DNA from: Candidatus Pacearchaeota archaeon | Lineage (GTDB): Archaea; Nanobdellota; Nanobdellia; Pacearchaeales; DTIR01 | DNA: 64,000 nucleotides | Assembly (NCBI GenBank): GCA_018303805.1 | Contig: JAGVXL010000001.1 | Span: forward strand, 241,528 to 305,527 | Direction of reading: 5' to 3' | Shown: positions 38,201 through 47,835 of the stretch, piece by piece | Position numbering within the stretch: position 1 is the first letter of the stretch | How the letters are laid out: each line of letters begins with the position of its first letter | Program-made: the position numbers and the translations under genes | Notes under the pieces: generated by a model | Database searches by the model: none | The model's input: only the letters and a program-made list of their open reading frames with translations | What the model was told of the DNA's origin: nothing

Positions 38201-38914
38201 TTCTATGCATCCTGTTCTTGCCTGCCTTGCGCAGTTTGTTCCAAGCTGTTCTGCTGAACAGAGAAAATCTTTATAGAAAGCAGACTCATTTCTTGTTAAT
38301 GTCTTGCACTCTGCCCTTGTGGCAAATTTGCATGTTCTTTCTGTTGCTGTGTCAATCACACAGGCACCTTTATCCTGGGATTGCGCAATCGCAACGCATG
38401 CAGATTCAGTTGTAATGCCGCTCCTGAAATCTGTTTCCAAGCCATAATATGAAGCAAGCTTCTTGCATTTTACTAATGTAGTGAGAGAAGCATCACTTCC
38501 TAAAACACAGCATCCTAATGAGCATTGCGCTATTTTGCAGTCTGCATTCACATCAAAGGTTCCATTTCTCAACTCGCATAATTTTCTTGGGGTATTCTCT
38601 GCGCAAGTTCCCTCAACAGAATCATAACAGCAGCCGAGCTTGCAGAATGAAGTTGAAGCGCATGCAGTCGGAGCAGACTTAAAAGCAGTATTACAAGTGT
38701 CAGACATGGAATTCTGGCAAAACAATCCAGAATCCTTGACTTTCTCGCAGCATGCCGGCTGTGCAGCTTTAACAACAGGAATCGGCGCTGCAATCAAAAC
38801 TGAAAAAGCAAAGATTGAAACTATCAAAATAGCAATCTGGAAAAAAGCCTCGCTAACGACGCTCGGCTTTTTCAGCGCCTCTTTCAGCTTGATTTGAATT
38901 TTGGCTTTATCCAT
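35222..38914 (-). CDS. Very large secreted Cys-rich surface protein
   Basis: N-terminal TM/signal, Cys-rich modules (SLGCCVLGS...), central TM helices, C-terminal Ig-like repeats. Confidence 0.7.
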   Translation of the reverse strand: MDKAKIQIKLKEALKKPSVVSEAFFQIAILIVSIFAFSVLIAAPIPVVKAAQPACCEKVKDSGLFCQNSMSDTCNTAFKSAPTACASTSFCKLGCCYDSVEGTCAENTPRKLCELRNGTFDVNADCKIAQCSLGCCVLGSDASLTTLVKCKKLASYYGLETDFRSGITTESACVAIAQSQDKGACVIDTATERTCKFATRAECKTLTRNESAFYKDFLCSAEQLGTNCARQARTGCIEGKDEVYWFDSCGNAENIYDSDKTRSYNFGKILSKEKSCDPNENNAKDPSCGNCQYYLGSMCGKARTGVEPRPASGDYICRDLNCYKTSNGNDYKHGESWCVFDGLVGKGRDAPGSRHWRNLCVQGEEKVEPCDDYRQAICVQDSVKVEGSGNFTEAMCRANAWKMCFDYNTKPNVEKACKDNNDCMYMELNTVATKSKMCVPNFPPGFNLKTEGGGLSANTYCSMATQSCTVIYQKTLKSGWKCIQNCECKEKNWINAISKFCTSLGDCGGKYNIAGKFTDDGYQISGTQNEPDKNVSNQDAGMGQFGGILFAGGVAIGVGILFNSFHFIPVSGETALEAAKFFGGTQKGVTSLKGLKLGYAPGKELTLNQWLTINAQQGGFANLAVNVAGAYLTSILINQMFGLKGEAANTVTMTGVSTAALTSMAGFVKGFGGATGKWLLLGPKGPWFGPLIWAVVAMIIVAIILKVMKIGSTRTETVTFTCMPWQPPTGGEDCEKCNKAPLGGPMKPCSKYRCESLGTGCSLLNEGTGKDICAWLNKDDTNAPTIKPWDGVLTKDHSYQSVKPCPPGPGCWNIIRQGAQDGCIKAFTPLTFGIETNEPAQCKVDTNHTSKFDDMQFFFGDNLYMYNHSMQMSLPAPAHINAQLESPELKNDGKYTLYARCRDGNGNWNLGEMAMQFCVDPGPDTTPATVMRTGIENGAPVAYGTKNSDLDVYLNEPAECKWSKTDQDYSNMNSTFACSSSLEQMEWDMTYKCSTTLTKIQDKVENKFYFRCRDQPWLIGTANESDRNVNKESYVFTLKGTIPLNITKIEPNGTIKYGSEPVPVTLKIETSNGYNNGDASCYFSPAGYENAMVEFFTTGSSIHEQKLDLYAAENNTYYVLCRDLGGNTDKAITSFKTEVDRTAPLIVRVYQDAGMLKIITDEESECRYSIKDCKFDFTAATEMPFTTSTEHTADWRTDITYYIKCRDIYGNMPAPSECSMQVNAYDVPTG
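35234..35284 (-). repeat. Right copy of 51-bp direct repeat
   Basis: See 33948-33998. Confidence 0.9.
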
Positions 38915-38915
38915 T

Positions 38916-39059
38916 TTAACTTAAAAATTTAATTAATATCAAGAGGAATAATACCAACAGCAGGGATATTGAAATCTCCTTCTTTTTTGTGAATAAACTT
39001 ATAATTGCGGCGATTGCCACTCCTATTATCCCATAATCATAAGGTGTTATGTTTATCAT
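38916..39059 (-). CDS. Small membrane protein (47 aa)
   Basis: MINITPYDYGIIGVAIAAIISLFTKKKEISISLLLVLFLLILIKFLS; ATGA overlap with next ORF. Confidence 0.5.
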   Translation of the reverse strand: MINITPYDYGIIGVAIAAIISLFTKKKEISISLLLVLFLLILIKFLS

Positions 39060-39223
39060 TTTAAAATTGCAAGCATTAGAGCTCCAATTGTTGAGATAAT
39101 GCCTCCAACTATAATTAAAGTTTTATCCTGAATTATGCTGCCGTAAGTTGTTAATATTATGCCTATTACAGCAATTCCTTTCTTTATATTCTCTGCCAAA
39201 TTTCCTTTTTCTTTCTTTGCCAT
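39056..39223 (-). CDS. Small membrane protein (55 aa)
   Basis: MAKKEKGNLAENIKKGIAVIGIILTTYGSIIQDKTLIIVGGIISTIGALMLAILK. Confidence 0.5.
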   Translation of the reverse strand: MAKKEKGNLAENIKKGIAVIGIILTTYGSIIQDKTLIIVGGIISTIGALMLAILK

Positions 39224-39336
39224 TTTTTGTTAAGGCCCTGAAGCGCCACTACTTTCCATTTTTAGCTTCCTATCACATCCATTCCAAGTTCCTCTGAATA
39301 TTTAAATTCCACCAATTATTCCTTCCATTTTTCATC

Positions 39337-40110
39337 TTAAAATCCCGGAGGCATGACATAGCTCCTTGTCGCAAACAGGAATCTCTGCCCGCTTCCCCTT
39401 TCCTTTAGCATGTATATTGTGGCTTCTCCTGAGAGCTTCTTCTCTATATCTGTATTAGACTTGTAGAGCATATAGCTTAACTGGTCATAATCTCCGTAGC
39501 TTATCTCTGAGTTTACTATGTCCTGGGCGAGCATTGCCTGCTCATAAATTGGCGAGAGGATTATGGCTTGGAAATTCTCAAATGTCTTTGTCTCTTCCTT
39601 GCTTATTGTCAATGGAATTGAGGCAGAGATTATAACCTTTTTTGGCTGCAATGTTGTCTGCAACTGCAGGTTTCCTGTTTTTACTATATAGCCCTTCTTC
39701 TCCAGCTGGCTTTTTAACTGGGACACGCATGCCTGGACTTTCGGAGCAGTATAAGAGGTTATCTCTTCTTCAATGCTGTATTTCAGCATTGGCTGCTGAT
39801 TAACACACTTTGAGTAATAGTCAGAAGTATAGCAAAGATAGTTTATCTTGTTGCTGTCATATGTTGCGTATGCCAGAGGTTTCAAAGTGCCGCCTTGTTT
39901 TGTTAATAACTGAATGGCGTCTGTTGCATAATCCTCCATGCATTTTTCTACATATGCCTGGGGCTCTGTAGCTTTTGGCATTACTTTGATTCCCCCCCTT
40001 AAGGAAAAAAACAAGGCAATCCCAGCAACGATGACAACGGCGATGATAACAAAGAGGGCAACTTGTGCTTTTTTGTTCAGAATAGCTGTTTTGCTCCCTC
40101 TTATTTGCAT
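39337..40110 (-). CDS. Pilin-like/secreted protein with KKAQ-type signal
   Basis: AILNKKAQVALFVIIAVVIVAGIALFFSL. Confidence 0.55.
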   Translation of the reverse strand: MQIRGSKTAILNKKAQVALFVIIAVVIVAGIALFFSLRGGIKVMPKATEPQAYVEKCMEDYATDAIQLLTKQGGTLKPLAYATYDSNKINYLCYTSDYYSKCVNQQPMLKYSIEEEITSYTAPKVQACVSQLKSQLEKKGYIVKTGNLQLQTTLQPKKVIISASIPLTISKEETKTFENFQAIILSPIYEQAMLAQDIVNSEISYGDYDQLSYMLYKSNTDIEKKLSGEATIYMLKERGSGQRFLFATRSYVMPPGF

Positions 40111-40443
40111 GCCTTTCAAACGAACAAGAAGTTTATAAATATTTTGAAATAACTGAAAATCACTCAGATTTTCTGAAAAGCACTCCCGCATTCAATAGGG
40201 AAAATAGGCAACTAAAATTAATAATCGATTGGGATATCCATTTTTTTTATTATCTTTCTGCCGTAAAAATCCGCATTTTTTGCTGATTTTTTTATTATGC
40301 CCCTAACTTTTTTCTCCAAAATAACCTCTAATTCTTTGATAGCCTGCTTGCTGATTTTTTTATTTTTCTGTTTGTATTACCAACTTGTTGGTAGAACCAA
40401 CAAGTATTAATAAAATTGTTTAGTTTGTTGGTACTATAAAAAA

Positions 40444-41970
40444 CTAATCTCTTTTAGGGAAAAGCACTCCAGCATTCTTAACCTTGCAGTCTTCCAGCAA
40501 TCCAAACCTGCAATCTTCCAATCTTGCTTTTGTTAAATCAACTCCCAGCACAAAGGCAATTTTTTCTGCTGATGCAGGGATGAATGAATAAAGCAGGATT
40601 GAAATTATGCGCAATGAATCTGCAAGAGTATAAAGCACTTGCTCAAGCTCCTTGCCCTGCAGCAGCCATGCCTTTTTGCCCTGAACATAAAGATTGCATG
40701 CATTGACAAACTCAAAAATTAAAGCCAATGCCCTGTCAATCTCCAGGTTTTCCATTTTCTTTTTTATCTCATCAAGCTTCAGCTTTTTGCTTAGAATCTC
40801 ATCAATTTTTGCCCTGCAAATCTTCCCGCCCAGTTTTTTCTCAATCAAACCAACAACCCTCGAAACCAGATTGCCTAAGTTATCTGCTAATTCTGAATTA
40901 TATCTCTCCTTCAAAGCATCTTCAGAAAAATCCCCGTCTGATCCAAAGGGGATTCCTCTAACAAAGAAATATCTTAAGGCATCAACGCCATACTCTCCAG
41001 CGAGATAAACTGGGGAAATGACATTGCCAAGGGATTTTGAAATTTTCTGCCCGTTTATTGTGAAATAGCCATGGACAAACAGTTTTTTTGGCAGTGCTAT
41101 TCCAAGTGCTAAAAGCAAAGCAGGCCATATTGTCGCATGAACTCGTAAAATATCATTGGCCATAAGCTGCACATCCGGCGGCCAGAATTTTTTAAAATTT
41201 TTTTTGTCATCAAGGCCGGTAATATAATTCCAGAAAGCATCAACCCACACGAAAGTGGTATGATCCTTATCAAATGGCAATCCTATGCCCCAGTATACCT
41301 CTGATTTTTTTCTTGATATGGATATATCCTGCAAGCCCTGCTCAATAAAGGAGATTACTTCATTTCTTCTTTTGATTGGCAATATGCAATATTTCCCTTG
41401 CTTAATTAAATCTAAAAGCTTGGGCTGAAAAGCTGAAAGTTTGAACAGATAGGCTTCTTCTTTCTTTATCTCTGGCTCTTTCTGATGTAAAGGACATTTG
41501 CCCTCTACCAAATCACTTTGAGTTAGATACTGCTCGCAGCCGACACAATAATATGCTTCATAATACCCCTTGAAGATAAATTTTTTATCATAAAGTTTCT
41601 GCAACACATTTTTAACTTCTTTTTCATGTTCTGGCTGAGTTGTTCTGAGGAAATTATTGTAAGATATATTCAAAATTTTCCATGTTTCTTTAAATTTATT
41701 AACAGTTTTATCAACAAATTGTTTTGGATTGGTGCCTTGGGATTCAGCAGTTCTCTGTATTTTAATGCCATGCTCATCTGTTCCTGTCAAGAAAAAAATA
41801 TCTTCACCAAGAAGTTTATGCCATCTTGTGAGTATATCTGCCGCTATGGTAGTATATGCCGACCCCACATGGGGCTCTGCATTAGCATAATAGATTGGTG
41901 TTGTGACATAAAACTTCTTTCCTGCCTTCTCCGCAGTTCTGCCAGATTTCTGTTTAGTTTTGCTTGCCAT
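40444..41970 (-). CDS. metG: Methionyl-tRNA synthetase
   Basis: FYVTTPIYYANAEPHVGSAYTTIAADILTRW; TGTDEHGIKI; ISKSLGN. Confidence 0.95.
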   Translation of the reverse strand: MASKTKQKSGRTAEKAGKKFYVTTPIYYANAEPHVGSAYTTIAADILTRWHKLLGEDIFFLTGTDEHGIKIQRTAESQGTNPKQFVDKTVNKFKETWKILNISYNNFLRTTQPEHEKEVKNVLQKLYDKKFIFKGYYEAYYCVGCEQYLTQSDLVEGKCPLHQKEPEIKKEEAYLFKLSAFQPKLLDLIKQGKYCILPIKRRNEVISFIEQGLQDISISRKKSEVYWGIGLPFDKDHTTFVWVDAFWNYITGLDDKKNFKKFWPPDVQLMANDILRVHATIWPALLLALGIALPKKLFVHGYFTINGQKISKSLGNVISPVYLAGEYGVDALRYFFVRGIPFGSDGDFSEDALKERYNSELADNLGNLVSRVVGLIEKKLGGKICRAKIDEILSKKLKLDEIKKKMENLEIDRALALIFEFVNACNLYVQGKKAWLLQGKELEQVLYTLADSLRIISILLYSFIPASAEKIAFVLGVDLTKARLEDCRFGLLEDCKVKNAGVLFPKRD

Positions 41971-42066
41971 ATAAAAAAATAGGAACTCAGATTTATAAAT
42001 TTAGTTAATTTTACCTCGCAGAAATTACAGGGATAGTTTTTTATAATCTCTCTGGGTTATATAATT

Positions 42067-42561
42067 ATGAAAAGAAACAGGGCAAAAGTGGTGAGAAATG
42101 AGTTTGTTGTTCTTGCATCTTCATTGGTAATAACCGGCTTTTTGCTATTGTTTGAAAGTTTTGGCTATCTCAATGGAATAAGCCGGCTCTGGCCTGTCTT
42201 TTCCCTGATAATCGGCATTGGCCTGGCAATGCTATTCAGAAATCAGGGGGATACAGGCTTATTGTGGCTTGGCTCGCTTATGATAATGCTCAGCCTGTTT
42301 TTCTTTTACTTGAATTTCACTTCATGGAGGCGGCTTGCAATGCTATGGCCTGTTTTCATAGCAATATTTGGGCTGGCTTTTTTGTTCTGCTATTCCATAA
42401 ACAAAAACAGGGCAGTCCTGATAGCAAGCATCTTCACGATACTATTAAGCATAGCTTTCATATTAATATTCAGCCTGTCAATAAAATTATGGCCTATCTC
42501 ACTGATAATCGCAGGCATATTCATGTATATAGTGTCTAAATGCAATCAAAAAAATGGCTAA
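42067..42561 (+). CDS. Multi-TM membrane protein (LiaI/DUF5668-like layout)
   Basis: RLWPVFSLIIGIGL... alternating TMs. Confidence 0.5.
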   Translation: MKRNRAKVVRNEFVVLASSLVITGFLLLFESFGYLNGISRLWPVFSLIIGIGLAMLFRNQGDTGLLWLGSLMIMLSLFFFYLNFTSWRRLAMLWPVFIAIFGLAFLFCYSINKNRAVLIASIFTILLSIAFILIFSLSIKLWPISLIIAGIFMYIVSKCNQKNG

Positions 42562-43957
42562 ACAAAATATTCTGGAAGAGTGCAATAAGGACAAAAAGAT
42601 AATCTTTGTTGAGCCTCAAGGCAGCAAGGAGAATGTTTTTTCTAAATGGATGAATATGCCTCTGCTTGGGCCAATATATCTTGCAACAATGCTGAAACAA
42701 AAGGGGTATGACGTTATTGTGCATAATGAAAATATGAGTGGCAGGGTTTCAAAGCATCAATTAAATGCAGATGTGTTATGCCTCACAGGGTTAACATCAA
42801 CAATAGAGCGGGGATATGGGATATCCAAGGAATTTAGGGTAGTAAATCCTGACGGCAGGATAGTAATTGGCGGAATCCATGTCTCCTTCAATAAAGAGGA
42901 AGCGGCAAAATATGCGGATAATGTTGTGATAGGGGAAGGAGAGAATGTGATTCTAGATGTTATAGAGAACAAACCCCGACAGAAATTTATATTTGCTGAC
43001 AGACAGACCAATATAAGCGGGCTGCCAACACCTGATTTTAGCGTTTTGAAGGATTATAAAAGGATGAGGATAACCCCTGTTATGACTTCTCGTGGATGCC
43101 CGTTTGCATGTAATTTTTGCTCTGTTACTGCAATGTTTGGCAGGCAGTACAGGACAAATAATGAAGAGCAGGTTATCAAAGAGATGAGGATGATAAAAAC
43201 AAAAAGCAGCTTCATTTACGACGATAATTTCTGCGCGAATAAGGAAAGAAGCCACAGAATTTTGGATTCAATGAAAAGGGAAGATTTTAGATTTAAGTGG
43301 ACTGCCCAAGTAAGATGTGATGCTGCAAAGGATGAAAAGCTGATCAAAAAAATGGCTGAAACAAATTGCCAATTGGTATGCATAGGATTTGAATCTGTAA
43401 ACTCAAAAACATTGGATGGATACCAAAAGAGCCAGTCGTTAGAGGATATTAAATTAGCAATCAAAAGATTCCACGATTATGGCATAAGGATTCATGGAAT
43501 GTTCATCTTCGGCTCAGATGAAGACAACAAATCCACATTCAAGCAAACAAACAATTTCTGCAACAACCAGGATATAGATTCTGTGCAGTACTCTGTCCTG
43601 GTGCCATTGCCAGGCACCCCCCTCTTTCAGAATCTAGAAGCGCAGAACAGATTGCTGCATAAGAAATGGAAATTTTATGACGGCATGCATGTTGTTTTCA
43701 AGCCAAAGAATTTCACTCCAATAGAACTTCAAGAGGGGGCGATAGACTGCTACAAGGACTTCTACACTTACGCAAAAGCGCTGAATGGCGCGGCAAATGT
43801 TGTCTATGACAGCACTATCAACTGCCTGAAGTCATCAGGCGAGAGGTTAAGGAGATATTTCTCAAAAAACTGGGACACAACACTCTTGGGGAAGTATATA
43901 ATAAAAAAATGGCTGAAACAAAACAAGAATTATGTAGATTATCTCAAGACAGTATAA
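42554..43957 (+). CDS. B12-binding-domain radical SAM protein
   Basis: N-terminal cobalamin-binding-like domain (PLGPIYLATMLKQKGYDV) and TSRGCPFACNFCS. Confidence 0.88.
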   Translation: MAKQNILEECNKDKKIIFVEPQGSKENVFSKWMNMPLLGPIYLATMLKQKGYDVIVHNENMSGRVSKHQLNADVLCLTGLTSTIERGYGISKEFRVVNPDGRIVIGGIHVSFNKEEAAKYADNVVIGEGENVILDVIENKPRQKFIFADRQTNISGLPTPDFSVLKDYKRMRITPVMTSRGCPFACNFCSVTAMFGRQYRTNNEEQVIKEMRMIKTKSSFIYDDNFCANKERSHRILDSMKREDFRFKWTAQVRCDAAKDEKLIKKMAETNCQLVCIGFESVNSKTLDGYQKSQSLEDIKLAIKRFHDYGIRIHGMFIFGSDEDNKSTFKQTNNFCNNQDIDSVQYSVLVPLPGTPLFQNLEAQNRLLHKKWKFYDGMHVVFKPKNFTPIELQEGAIDCYKDFYTYAKALNGAANVVYDSTINCLKSSGERLRRYFSKNWDTTLLGKYIIKKWLKQNKNYVDYLKTV

Positions 43958-44188
43958 ACAAGATTTCTGCTATTTTATTTTTTGCAAAACTCTTCACATA
44001 ACCTAAGATATTTTTTATGAACAATAGGTTTTATCATATAACGTATGTTATAAAATAGAACTATTTAAGTCGTGTTCTTTTAATCCGGCAGAATTCTCCA
44101 GCAGCCAGGAATATTTTTGCAGATTTTAGTTGAGTGTTAATCCTCTTCTCAGATTATCTTCGTTATTCTTAGATAATTTTTGTCTCAG

Positions 44189-44929
44189 CTAATCTTCGGT
44201 TTCAACCCTCGGCGCCAGAACAAATCCAAGTTCAATCCCTTCTGTTTTAAAATCAAGCTGCATCGGATAATCTGTAGAAAACTGCAATAATGCCTTCTCG
44301 CTTAACTTTGATGCCTTGATGAATTTCTTGAGGTATTCAACTGAATATTTTGATTTTGCATCCTGAACATTGAGCTTTGCCTCGTCTGAGCTGAATTCTG
44401 CCCTTGCAGAATTCAAGGAGCCCTTTGCCTCAATTGCAAAAATGCCATCTTTCTTATTTGTAAGGAATGTGCATGCATCAGCAACGATAGAGGCGTCTTC
44501 AATTGCATCAGCAAACAGGGAAGAATCAATCTCAACCTTGCTGCTGAATTCCAGCTTTGGAGCCTGCTTATCCTCTGCATTGGTATCAATCAATGCAAGC
44601 GAAAAGCTCCTTTTCACTTTATCCTGGATATTGAAATTAAGTGTATTATCCTGCCTTTCAATGACAAGGCTGCTTCCAGCACCGCATCTTCTCAAAACTG
44701 CCTTTAAATCAGAAAGGTTCAAGCCGAGCTCTTCTGTTTCATCGTTCTCAAGCTTGAATTGTGAGAATGAAGATGCAGGCAGTTTCAGCATAACAAGGGC
44801 AACATTGGCCGGATCAATGGCAATAATGCTAATGCCCTGTTTTGTGACTCTTGCCCTTACTTCTGTGACAAGCTCTGAAATAATTGCAACTGCATCGCTC
44901 AATAATTTTGGCTCGTCAAGCTTAAGCAT
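44189..44929 (-). CDS. pcn: DNA polymerase sliding clamp (PCNA)
   Basis: AVAIISELVTEVRARVTKQGISIIAIDPANVALVMLKL...YPMQLDFKTEGIELGFVLAPRVE. Confidence 0.93.
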   Translation of the reverse strand: MLKLDEPKLLSDAVAIISELVTEVRARVTKQGISIIAIDPANVALVMLKLPASSFSQFKLENDETEELGLNLSDLKAVLRRCGAGSSLVIERQDNTLNFNIQDKVKRSFSLALIDTNAEDKQAPKLEFSSKVEIDSSLFADAIEDASIVADACTFLTNKKDGIFAIEAKGSLNSARAEFSSDEAKLNVQDAKSKYSVEYLKKFIKASKLSEKALLQFSTDYPMQLDFKTEGIELGFVLAPRVETED

Positions 44930-45038
44930 CATTTTTCTTACACTCCCTTTTTTGCATATCATCCTTAGTATTCAAATCTTACAGCATGAAGGCACTTTTA
45001 AATTTTGTTGTTGCAAGAAATAACAATCATTAGCCATT

Positions 45039-45554
45039 TTATTTTCTTCTCAAAAAAGCAGAAACTATAACAAGAGAAAATAAAATTGCCAAACCTGCTA
45101 TGCCTGATGCTTTTGGGTTCTTATCTGTGAAATCCATGACTGCATAGCCTGTTGCCTGCAAGAATCCATGTGACAAAATTTTTATTGTGCTGCTCTGCAG
45201 TTCAGAAACATGCCCATAAACATCTACTGCATTAATCCTGCATGAAACTTCATCTCCTAGCTGCAGGCTTGCATGCAAAATTCTATCTTTACTTTCCTGT
45301 ACAACAGCATTATTAACAAGCCATTCATATTCTACCTGCAAGGAGCTCATGTTCGCATCGTAAATATCTGCCTCGCATAAAACAGCAGAATCAGGATAGG
45401 CAAGTTCAGGCTTAATTTGCAGGGAATTTATTCTTGGGGGGGCATCTGCAACCCTTACATAAACATATGCTGTATTGCCTGCAAAAATTAACTGGCTGAG
45501 CAAAACAGCATAGAGGATTGATATTCCCAACACTAGTAATTTTTTTATACTCAT
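45039..45554 (-). CDS. Secreted protein with C-terminal TM and basic tail
   Basis: Signal peptide; C-terminal AGLAILFSLVIVSAFLRRK. Confidence 0.55.
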   Translation of the reverse strand: MSIKKLLVLGISILYAVLLSQLIFAGNTAYVYVRVADAPPRINSLQIKPELAYPDSAVLCEADIYDANMSSLQVEYEWLVNNAVVQESKDRILHASLQLGDEVSCRINAVDVYGHVSELQSSTIKILSHGFLQATGYAVMDFTDKNPKASGIAGLAILFSLVIVSAFLRRK

Positions 45555-45601
45555 TTTCTCTTCTAAGAATAAAAGAGGGGAAGGTTAAATATATTCCTAA
45601 A

Positions 45602-46867
45602 ATGCCAGACACAACAGAAAGAATAAGGGAAACCGCAAGATTCTACTACAAGAGGAGGGACATACAAAAAGCATTAGTTGGATTCTCTGGGCATAGGGAG
45701 GTTGTTCCAAGATATCTCGACAGTTTTGGCAGGCGCCCAGACACCTTGCAGTATGAATCAGATGTTTCAGCCCTGGCAGACAAAGGAGCAACATCATTTC
45801 ATTGTTCAGAAGAGCTTTGGAGAGACCCATTAAAACTGAACACAGAAATGACAGAGGAGCAGGTAAGAGAGCTAAGGCAGGGCTGGGACTTGCTCATAGA
45901 CATTGACACGCAATATCTTGATTATGGGAAAGTAACAGCTGAACTGCTTGTTGAGGCATTGAAATTCCACAACATGCATTCTTTTGGCATTAAATATTCA
46001 GGAAGCAGGGGGTTTCATATAGGAATTTCCTACAGGGCATTCCCGGAAAAAATAGGGGAAATAGAAACAAGGAATCTCTTTCCAGAAGGGGCGAGGGCAA
46101 TAACCTCTTACCTGTATGAAATAATCAAAAACAGGCTGGCAGAAAGGATAAATGAAATTTCAGGGATAAAATTCAAGGATGCTGTCCTTCCTGATTTTGT
46201 TCTTGTTTCTCCAAGGCACTTATTCAGGATGCCTTGGTCACTGCATGAAAAAACAAGCCTTGCAAGCATAGTTATCAAGCCAGAGCAATTAAGGCAGTTC
46301 AAGCCAAGCTGGGCAAAGCCTGAACTTGTAATGCCAAAGCCATTTTTGCCAGAGCCGGAGAAAAATGAGGCAAAAGAATTATTAATCCAGGCAATGGACT
46401 GGCAGGCAAGATTAAAGGCAAGCGAGAAGGAAAAATCAGTTGGAAAGAGAGGCGCATATTCAGAAGTAATCATAAAAGATTTGACTCCTGCATTGTATCC
46501 CCCATGCATCACAAACATTTTGGCAGGCATGAAGCAGGACGGCAGGAAAAGGGCATTGTTTATCCTGCTGAACTTTTTCAAAAGCTTAAAGCTGAATGAG
46601 GAGGAGATTGAAAAGAGGTTAGCAGAATGGAACAAAAAGAACTATAAGCAGTTAAGAGAAGGCTATGTAAGGACGCAGATTTCATGGTTCAAGAGACAGC
46701 AGGCAGTGCTCCCGCCAAACTGTGATAAAACAGTCTATAAAGAGATAGGTGTCTGCATGCCAGATGGCATGTGCGGGCTGATAAAAAATCCTGTAAATTA
46801 CACAAACAGAAAGGCAAGATTGCTGAACCAGCAGGATAAGCCAGGAAAAAGGGTGAAGGAAAAATAA
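45602..46867 (+). CDS. priS: DNA primase: PriS catalytic domain fused to PriL-like Fe-S C-terminal domain
   Basis: ERIRETARFYYKRRDIQKAL, LLIDIDTQY, GIKYSGSRGFHIGI; tail PPC...GRKRALFILLNFFKSL...LPPNCDKTVYKEIGVCMPDGMCGLIKNPVNY. Confidence 0.85.
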   Translation: MPDTTERIRETARFYYKRRDIQKALVGFSGHREVVPRYLDSFGRRPDTLQYESDVSALADKGATSFHCSEELWRDPLKLNTEMTEEQVRELRQGWDLLIDIDTQYLDYGKVTAELLVEALKFHNMHSFGIKYSGSRGFHIGISYRAFPEKIGEIETRNLFPEGARAITSYLYEIIKNRLAERINEISGIKFKDAVLPDFVLVSPRHLFRMPWSLHEKTSLASIVIKPEQLRQFKPSWAKPELVMPKPFLPEPEKNEAKELLIQAMDWQARLKASEKEKSVGKRGAYSEVIIKDLTPALYPPCITNILAGMKQDGRKRALFILLNFFKSLKLNEEEIEKRLAEWNKKNYKQLREGYVRTQISWFKRQQAVLPPNCDKTVYKEIGVCMPDGMCGLIKNPVNYTNRKARLLNQQDKPGKRVKEK

Positions 46868-46868
46868 A

Positions 46869-47702
46869 ATGAACGATGGGAACAAGGATGTAAGGCAGGC
46901 ACTAAATGTAAGGGACATCTCAGACTACTTATACTGCGCAAGAAAAGTTTATCTGAGAAAAACCCTCAATCTAAGGGAAAAAACCAATGCAAAAATGATA
47001 AAGGGCATGATACGGCATGAAATTTTTGATGAACTCAATAAAACCGAAGCAAACATTGTTTCAGGCATAACACAGCAGAAGAACCTGACAGAGATGGGGG
47101 ATATCTACAAGATGCATCTGCTTGGAATTACAGAACGGATTTTCAGAAAATATGAGAATCTTGCGGTTTCATTTGAGATAAACATGCAGGAATACTGGCA
47201 GGACTTCTGGAAAAATGTGCAGCAGGAAATACAGCTCAGAATCAAGGCAATCTCAAAACTACTTGAGAAAAATATTTTGGGCTATGAACTCTGGCAGAGC
47301 CTTGAGCCAAAATACCTGACAGAATTCAAGATTAGTTCAGAAAGATTGCAGCTTGTCGGCAGGATTGACAGGGTGATGATTGAAAAGCAGGACGGCAGGA
47401 CAATTTATGTGCCATGCGAGATTAAAAATGCAGATGCAATAAAGCCATATGAATCAGACATGCTGCAGCTTGCATGTTATGCTATCCTGCTTGAGGACAA
47501 GTTTAACACAAAAGTCATGGAAGGCATAATACAATACAAAAACAAGAGCATCAGGATTGCGATTGATGAAAGCCGAAGGCAGAAAGTTTTCAGCATAATC
47601 AAATCAATAGACAATTTTCCTTCCTCGCAGATTCCAAAGATACAGGAAAATTTCAGGAAATGTGAGTCATGCGGCTTGCGGGATGAATGCTTTGATATCT
47701 AG
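46869..47702 (+). CDS. Cas4-like RecB-family Fe-S nuclease (no CRISPR context)
   Basis: ISDYLYCARKVYLR, GRIDRVMI...IYVPCEIKN, LQLACYAILLE, CESCGLRDEC. Confidence 0.82.
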   Translation: MNDGNKDVRQALNVRDISDYLYCARKVYLRKTLNLREKTNAKMIKGMIRHEIFDELNKTEANIVSGITQQKNLTEMGDIYKMHLLGITERIFRKYENLAVSFEINMQEYWQDFWKNVQQEIQLRIKAISKLLEKNILGYELWQSLEPKYLTEFKISSERLQLVGRIDRVMIEKQDGRTIYVPCEIKNADAIKPYESDMLQLACYAILLEDKFNTKVMEGIIQYKNKSIRIAIDESRRQKVFSIIKSIDNFPSSQIPKIQENFRKCESCGLRDECFDI

Positions 47703-47835
47703 TAAAAGATATATTACAATATATACTATTAAAAAATAATATACAACATTATTACTAAATTTAAAAGGAGATCTTCCCTTCTTTAAACAAGGGGTTATTA
47801 GGGATACCGTCTCGCTGTCTTTGACATGTTGGGAC

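Noticed and set aside
36167-38897. Plus-strand ORFs such as 36167-36781 and 36585-37001
   Set aside because: Antisense shadows of the 1230-aa minus-strand gene.
44035-44060. TATAAC-GTAT-GTTATA palindrome between convergent genes
   Set aside because: Isolated short palindrome between two gene 3' ends; most likely terminator or chance in AT-rich DNA.
46869-47702. Cas4-like gene as a sign of a CRISPR-Cas system
   Set aside because: No repeat-spacer array or other cas genes in the window; Cas4-family nucleases are common outside CRISPR.
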